DNA of 10,594 nucleotides from Pseudomonadota bacterium (GTDB taxonomy: Bacteria > Pseudomonadota > Alphaproteobacteria > Acetobacterales > Acetobacteraceae). A program made the position numbers and the translations under genes. The stretch lies in NCBI GenBank assembly GCA_021808205.1, contig JAKBCD010000024.1:1-10594 (forward strand). Direction: 5' to 3'. Below, in pieces: positions 6,790 to 10,594 of this stretch; within the stretch, counting starts at the first letter, position 1; each line of letters opens with the position of its first letter. The notes under the pieces are model-generated. The model saw nothing but the letters and a program-made list of their open reading frames with translations. It had not been told where the DNA came from and made no database searches.

Positions 6790-8070
6790 ATGGCCATTAA
6801 TATTCTGATGCCTGCCCTCTCGCCGACGATGACCGAGGGCAAGCTTGCCAAATGGATGAAGAAGGAGGGCGATGTGATCAAATCCGGCGATGTGATCGCC
6901 GAGATTGAAACCGACAAGGCGACCATGGAAGTGGAAGCCGTGGATGAGGGGTTCCTCGCCAAAATTCTGGTGCCGGAAGGCACTGACGGCGTGGCGGTGA
7001 ATGCCGTGATCGGCGTGATTACCGCTGCCAAGGACGAGGCGGTGGATGCCCCTGCCGCCGCACCCGCCGCGAAGGCGGAAGCGCCGAAGGAGGAGCCAAA
7101 AGCTGCCGCCCCTGCCCCGGCAGCCGCCGCTGCGGCCCCGGTTGAGCATGGCGAGCGGGTTTTTGCCTCACCTCTGGCAAAGCGCATCGCCAAGCAGAAC
7201 GGCATCGATCTGGCATCCGTGAAGGGTTCAGGCCCGAATGGGCGGATTGTGCGCGCGGATGTGGAGGGTCAACCCGCCCACGCTCCAGCGCCGAGGGCCG
7301 AAGCAGCACCCGCGCCCGCTGCCGCTCCGGCACCAGCACCCGCCAAGGTCGCCGCCCCGGCCGCGGCCATCACCACGCCGCATACCAAGGTGCCGAACAC
7401 CAATATGCGCAAGGTCATCTCGCGGCGCCTTGGCGAGCAGCAGCTGGTGCCGCATTTCTTTCTCACCGCACATGTAGAGATCGACAAGCTGATGGCCCTG
7501 CGCGCGGAACTCAACGGCAAATCCCCCAAGGAGGGGCCGGGCGCGTATAAGCTTTCGGTGAATGACCTCGTGATTAAGGCCTGCGCCGTGGCGCTGCGCC
7601 GGCACCCGAATGTGAATGCTTCCTGGACCGAGGAAGCGATCATTCAGCACCACGACGTGGATATCTCGATCGCGGTTTCGCTGCCGGAAGGGCTGATCAC
7701 GCCGATTATCCGCAATGCGGACCAGCTTGGCCTCGTCGCTATTTCCAATTCCATGAAGGATTTGGCGGGGCGCGCGAAAGCGGGCAAGCTGAAGCCCGAG
7801 GAGTTCCAGGGCGGCAGCTTCTCCATCTCCAATCTCGGCATGTTCGGCACGGCTGAATTCACCGCCATCATCAACCCGCCCCAGGCGGCGATTCTGGCGG
7901 TGGGGGCTGGCACCAAACAGGCCGTGGTGAGGGGCGACGAGATCAAGATCGCAACCATGATGAGCATTACCATCACCGCCGACCACCGGGTGATGGATGG
8001 CGCGGGGGCGGCTGAGTTTGTGCAAACCGTTAAGGGCCTGCTCGAAGAGCCGCTTGGCCTTATGCTCTAA
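6790..8070 (+). CDS. pdhC: dihydrolipoamide acetyltransferase, E2 of pyruvate dehydrogenase
   Basis: E2 forms the core of the complex and transfers acetyl groups from lipoamide to CoA. The 426-residue protein has, in order: one lipoyl domain (1-78) with Lys43 in [11 protein letters not shown]; an Ala/Pro linker (about 80-120); the peripheral subunit-binding domain (124-158: FASPLAKRIAKQNGIDL, then KGSGPNGRI); a second Ala/Pro linker (160-196); and the catalytic domain (about 200-426) with the active-site DHRVMDG at 398-404 (His399 and Asp403). SFSISNLGMFG (343-353) is another family hallmark. The length and single lipoyl domain match alphaproteobacterial E2. The ATG at 6790 is supported by GGGAGG 9 nt upstream. 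It lies between pdhB (18-nt gap) and lpd (14-nt gap), clearly in one operon. A branched-chain or 2-oxoglutarate E2 is unlikely given the neighbouring E1 genes. Confidence 0.97.
   Translation: MAINILMPALSPTMTEGKLAKWMKKEGDVIKSGDVIAEIETDKATMEVEAVDEGFLAKILVPEGTDGVAVNAVIGVITAAKDEAVDAPAAAPAAKAEAPKEEPKAAAPAPAAAAAAPVEHGERVFASPLAKRIAKQNGIDLASVKGSGPNGRIVRADVEGQPAHAPAPRAEAAPAPAAAPAPAPAKVAAPAAAITTPHTKVPNTNMRKVISRRLGEQQLVPHFFLTAHVEIDKLMALRAELNGKSPKEGPGAYKLSVNDLVIKACAVALRRHPNVNASWTEEAIIQHHDVDISIAVSLPEGLITPIIRNADQLGLVAISNSMKDLAGRAKAGKLKPEEFQGGSFSISNLGMFGTAEFTAIINPPQAAILAVGAGTKQAVVRGDEIKIATMMSITITADHRVMDGAGAAEFVQTVKGLLEEPLGLML
6910..6947 (+). repeat. direct repeat copy 2, lipoyl-domain core in pdhC
   Basis: Identical over 38 bp to 5557-5594 in pdhB, including the third codon positions. 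It is a coding repeat arising from the paired lipoyl domains, not a mobile element. Confidence 0.9.
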
Positions 8071-8084
8071 CCGGGGATAGCGAC

Positions 8085-9479
8085 ATGGCTGACAAATTCG
8101 ACGTGATCGTGGTAGGCGGCGGGCCGGGCGGCTATGTCGCCGCCATCCGCGCGGCACAGCTGAAGCTGAAAGTGGCGCTGGTGGAGGCCAAGCATCTGGG
8201 CGGCATCTGCCTGAACTGGGGCTGCATTCCCACCAAGGCGCTGCTGCGCTCCGCCGAGGTGAAACATCTCATCGACCATGCGGATGCGTTCGGCATTACG
8301 GTGGGCGACGTGAAGGTAGATCTGACCAAGGTGGTCGCGCGCTCGCGGGCTGTTTCCAAGCAGCTTTCGTCCGGCATTGGTCATCTGATGCGCAAGAACA
8401 AAGTGACGGTGTATGATGGCTTTGGCAAACTTATGGGCAATGGCCATCTTTCCGTCAGCTTGAACAACCAGCCTGTGGCGCAGCTTCAGGCCCCGCATAT
8501 CATTCTGGCTACCGGCGCGCGGCCACGGCAAATTCCGGGGCTGGAAGTGGATGGCAAGCAAATCTGGTCTTATTTCGAGGCCATGGTGCCGGAAGCCATG
8601 CCGAAATCCCTGCTGATTATGGGCTCGGGCGCGATCGGCATCGAGTTCGCCAGCTTCTATAACGCGCTGGGCGTAAATGTGACCGTGGTGGAAATGCTGG
8701 ACCGCATTCTGCCGGTGGAAGATGCCGAGATTTCCGCACTGGCGCGCAAGAGCTTCGAGAAGCAGGGCATTAAAATCCTCACCTCCGCTGTAGTGAAAAA
8801 AGCCGAGAAGAGTGCGGCTTCCGTGAAGGTCACGGTTGAGGCTGGCGGCAAGGAACAGGTTTTCGAGGTCGAAAAGGTGATCTCAGCGGTTGGTATTGTC
8901 GGCAACGTCGAGAATATCGGCCTGGAGAACACCAAAGCGAAGATCGACCGCACCCATGTGGTGGTGGATGGCTACGGGCAGACCGGCGAGGCGGGTATTT
9001 ATGCCATTGGTGATCTCGCCGGGCCACCCTGGCTGGCGCATAAGGCGAGCCACGAGGCGATTGTGTGCGTTGAGAACATTGCAGGGCTGAAGCCGCATCC
9101 GTTCGAAACCGGCAACATCCCCGGCTGCACCTATGCCCACCCGCAAGTGGCCAGCGTGGGGCTAACCGAAGCCAAGGCCAAGGAGGCCGGGCATGAGGTG
9201 AAGGTGGGGCGGTTCCCGTTCATCGGCAATGGCAAAGCGATTGCCCTGGGCGAACCGGAGGGGCTGGTGAAAACCGTGTTCGACGCCAAGACCGGCGCCT
9301 TGCTGGGGGCGCATATGATTGGCGCGGAAGTGACGGAGATGATCCAGGGCTATGTGATCGCCCGGCAGTTGGAGACCACCGAAGCGGAACTGATGGAGAC
9401 GGTGTTCCCCCACCCCACCATCTCGGAAGCCATGCATGAATCCGTGCTTGACGCGTTTGGGCGGGTCATCCACTTTTAA
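8085..9479 (+). CDS. lpd: dihydrolipoamide dehydrogenase, E3
   Basis: E3 reoxidises dihydrolipoyl groups and passes electrons through FAD to NAD+. The 464-residue protein has the FAD-binding [10 protein letters not shown] (11-20), the redox-active disulfide [13 protein letters not shown] (39-51, Cys42 and Cys47), the NAD-binding [13 protein letters not shown] (180-192), the second FAD motif YAIGDLAG (306-313), and the dimer-interface catalytic pair His443/Glu448 in HPTISE. There is no N-terminal lipoyl extension, unlike some bacterial E3 proteins. The ATG at 8085 follows GGGGA with a 7-nt gap, 14 nt after the pdhC stop. As the last pdh gene before a hairpin terminator it most likely serves the pyruvate complex, though E3 can be shared with the 2-oxoglutarate complex. 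Confidence 0.97.
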   Translation: MADKFDVIVVGGGPGGYVAAIRAAQLKLKVALVEAKHLGGICLNWGCIPTKALLRSAEVKHLIDHADAFGITVGDVKVDLTKVVARSRAVSKQLSSGIGHLMRKNKVTVYDGFGKLMGNGHLSVSLNNQPVAQLQAPHIILATGARPRQIPGLEVDGKQIWSYFEAMVPEAMPKSLLIMGSGAIGIEFASFYNALGVNVTVVEMLDRILPVEDAEISALARKSFEKQGIKILTSAVVKKAEKSAASVKVTVEAGGKEQVFEVEKVISAVGIVGNVENIGLENTKAKIDRTHVVVDGYGQTGEAGIYAIGDLAGPPWLAHKASHEAIVCVENIAGLKPHPFETGNIPGCTYAHPQVASVGLTEAKAKEAGHEVKVGRFPFIGNGKAIALGEPEGLVKTVFDAKTGALLGAHMIGAEVTEMIQGYVIARQLETTEAELMETVFPHPTISEAMHESVLDAFGRVIHF

Positions 9480-9486
9480 GATACCC

Positions 9487-9513
9487 AATGCCCCCGCAAG
9501 GGGGCATTTTGTT
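9487..9513 (+). terminator. intrinsic terminator after lpd
   Basis: AATGCCCCC (9487-9495) pairs perfectly with GGGGGCATT (9500-9508) around a GCAA tetraloop, and the hairpin runs into TTTTGTT. It begins 7 nt after the lpd stop. It lies only 14 nt before the lipA Shine-Dalgarno region's start codon, so read-through or a processing role may link the pdh operon with lipA. Confidence 0.88.
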
Positions 9514-9526
9514 AGGTGAGCATGAC

Positions 9527-10477
9527 ATGGCCACACGCATCGAGATAGACCACCGGGTGCGCCACCCGGAGAAACAGCACCGGCCGGACAACCCGATTGC
9601 CCGCAAGCCGGCCTGGATTCGCGTGAAGGCGCCCACGCATCCGGTTTACCACGAAACCCGCGCCCTGATGCGCGAGAAGAAGCTTGCTACCGTTTGCGAG
9701 GAAGCCGCCTGCCCGAATATCGGGGAATGCTGGTCGCAGCGCCATGCCACCATGATGATCATGGGCGAGATTTGCACCCGCGCTTGTTCCTTCTGCAATG
9801 TCTCCACCGGGCTGCCCAAGGCATTGGATGCTGACGAGCCAAGGCGCGTGGCCGAAGCCGTGGCGCAACTTAGGCTGCGGCATGTGGTGATAACCTCCGT
9901 GGACCGTGACGATGTGGCCGATGGCGGGGCCGCGCATTTCGCCGCCGTGATTGCCGCGGTGCGGCTGGCGGCACCTGCAACGACGATTGAAATTCTGACG
10001 CCAGATTTTCTGCGCAAGCCGGGGTCGATCGAGCTGGTGGCGGCCGCAAAGCCAGACGTGTTCAACCATAATTTCGAGACCGTGCCACGGCTTTACCCGA
10101 CCATACGGCCGGGGGCGCGGTATTATCAGTCCATCCGGCTGCTGGATAAGGTGAAGCAGGTAGACCCCTCGATTTTCACCAAATCCGGCCTCATGGTGGG
10201 GCTGGGCGAGAGCAAATCCGAGATTTCCCAGGTGATGGACGATCTGCGTATCGCGGATGTGGATTTCATCACCATCGGGCAATATTTGCAGCCGAGCGTG
10301 AAACATGCAGCGGTGGAGAAATTCTGGACGCCGGAAGAGTTCGAAGATCTGGCGGGCATGGCGCGCGCCAAAGGCTTCCTGCAAGTTTCCGCAACACCCC
10401 TTACCCGCTCCTCCTACCACGCGGATGCCGATTTTGACGACCTGCGCGCGGCACGGGCAAAACAACTAGCGGCCTAG
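9527..10477 (+). CDS. lipA: lipoyl synthase (radical SAM)
   Basis: LipA inserts two sulfurs into protein-bound octanoyl groups to make the lipoyl cofactor used by PdhB, PdhC and related enzymes. The 316-residue protein shows the auxiliary-cluster cysteines Cys57, Cys62 and Cys68 ([13 protein letters not shown], 56-68), the radical-SAM motif CTRACSFC (83-90), VITSVDRDD (121-129), [11 protein letters not shown] (180-190), and the C-terminal RSSYHAD (294-300), which carries the conserved Ser that binds the auxiliary cluster. The ATG at 9527 follows AGGTGAG with a 6-nt gap; the open frame begins at 9488, but that start lies within the terminator hairpin. It follows lpd by 47 nt, and its TAG shares a base with the GTG of the next gene, suggesting coupled translation. 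All key residues are present. Confidence 0.97.
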   Translation: MATRIEIDHRVRHPEKQHRPDNPIARKPAWIRVKAPTHPVYHETRALMREKKLATVCEEAACPNIGECWSQRHATMMIMGEICTRACSFCNVSTGLPKALDADEPRRVAEAVAQLRLRHVVITSVDRDDVADGGAAHFAAVIAAVRLAAPATTIEILTPDFLRKPGSIELVAAAKPDVFNHNFETVPRLYPTIRPGARYYQSIRLLDKVKQVDPSIFTKSGLMVGLGESKSEISQVMDDLRIADVDFITIGQYLQPSVKHAAVEKFWTPEEFEDLAGMARAKGFLQVSATPLTRSSYHADADFDDLRAARAKQLAA

Positions 10478-10594
10478 TGACAAAGCACGCGCAGCAGAAG
10501 ATTGTTCCCTTTACGCCGCAGCAGCTTTACGCGCTGGTGGCGGATGTGGCCAAGTATCCGAAATTCCTGCCCTGGTGCGTGGGGGCGCGCGTGC
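10477..10594 (+). CDS. RatA/COQ10-type START-domain protein (C-terminus cut by window edge)
   Basis: Thirty-nine codons are visible from a GTG at 10477 that overlaps the last base of the lipA stop codon (TAGTG). The residues QKIVPFTPQQLYALVADV and YPKFLPWC match the start of the polyketide-cyclase/START family to which RatA and coenzyme Q-binding COQ10 belong, where the pattern is VPYSPEQLFDLVADVERYPEFLPWC. Members bind hydrophobic ligands such as quinones; many genomes label them as RatA toxins, but a coenzyme Q chaperone role is the likelier one in alphaproteobacteria. Its place directly after lipA is common in that class. No clear Shine-Dalgarno is seen, consistent with translational coupling. 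About three quarters of the protein lies outside the window. Confidence 0.8.
   Translation, partial: MTKHAQQKIVPFTPQQLYALVADVAKYPKFLPWCVGARV

Noticed and set aside
5503..7149. Long open frame of 548 codons on the minus strand opposite pdhB and pdhC
   Set aside because: It is antisense to two well-supported genes. Its protein is His/Gly/Arg-rich without recognisable motifs and shows the same internal repeat as the lipoyl domains it mirrors, as expected from GC-rich codon bias.
10477..10594. Toxin of a toxin-antitoxin pair
   Set aside because: The START-domain family is often labelled RatA toxin, but no antitoxin is adjacent in the visible sequence and the lipA-linked context favours a quinone-related role.

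Overview
The window is about 62% GC and carries gene sets typical of an alphaproteobacterium. The E1 beta subunit of pyruvate dehydrogenase has an N-terminal lipoyl domain, a septum-formation protein lies upstream of pdhA, and the order lpd-lipA-ratA follows. Together with the hemF and petABC content, this best suggests an acidophilic or acetic-acid-bacterium-like member of the Rhodospirillales/Acetobacteraceae. The genus cannot be fixed from sequence alone.

Layout. Positions 1-2274 (minus strand) hold a petA-petB-petC operon: a Rieske-type protein, cytochrome b and a cytochrome c1 that runs off the left edge. Divergent from it is hemF (2380-3234, plus), oxygen-dependent coproporphyrinogen III oxidase. 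A small exported His/Gly/Trp/Pro-rich protein follows on the minus strand (3265-3654), convergent with hemF. The rest is on the plus strand: an FtsB/DivIC-like protein with a TTG start (3862-4185), then pdhA, pdhB, pdhC and lpd (4419-9479), a hairpin terminator, lipA (9527-10477), and the first 39 codons of a RatA/COQ10-type START-domain protein cut by the right edge.

How the genes work together. pdhA/pdhB form E1, pdhC is E2 and lpd is E3 of the pyruvate dehydrogenase complex. LipA makes the lipoyl groups needed by E2 and by the lipoyl domain fused to E1 beta. HemF belongs to heme synthesis and lies next to a heme-protein operon.

The most unusual part is the petABC operon. All three reading frames are open and well formed, and the fold-level motifs are recognisable, yet the redox centres are selectively lost. 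The Rieske protein lacks three of the four [2Fe-2S] ligands. Cytochrome b keeps the heme bL histidine pair but lacks both heme bH histidines and the usual Qi-site residues, and it has YPWY in place of PEWY. The visible part of cytochrome c1 keeps its heme motif and probable axial Met. This looks like a maintained, repurposed bc1-type complex that cannot run a standard Q cycle. That conclusion is an inference from motif alignment by eye.
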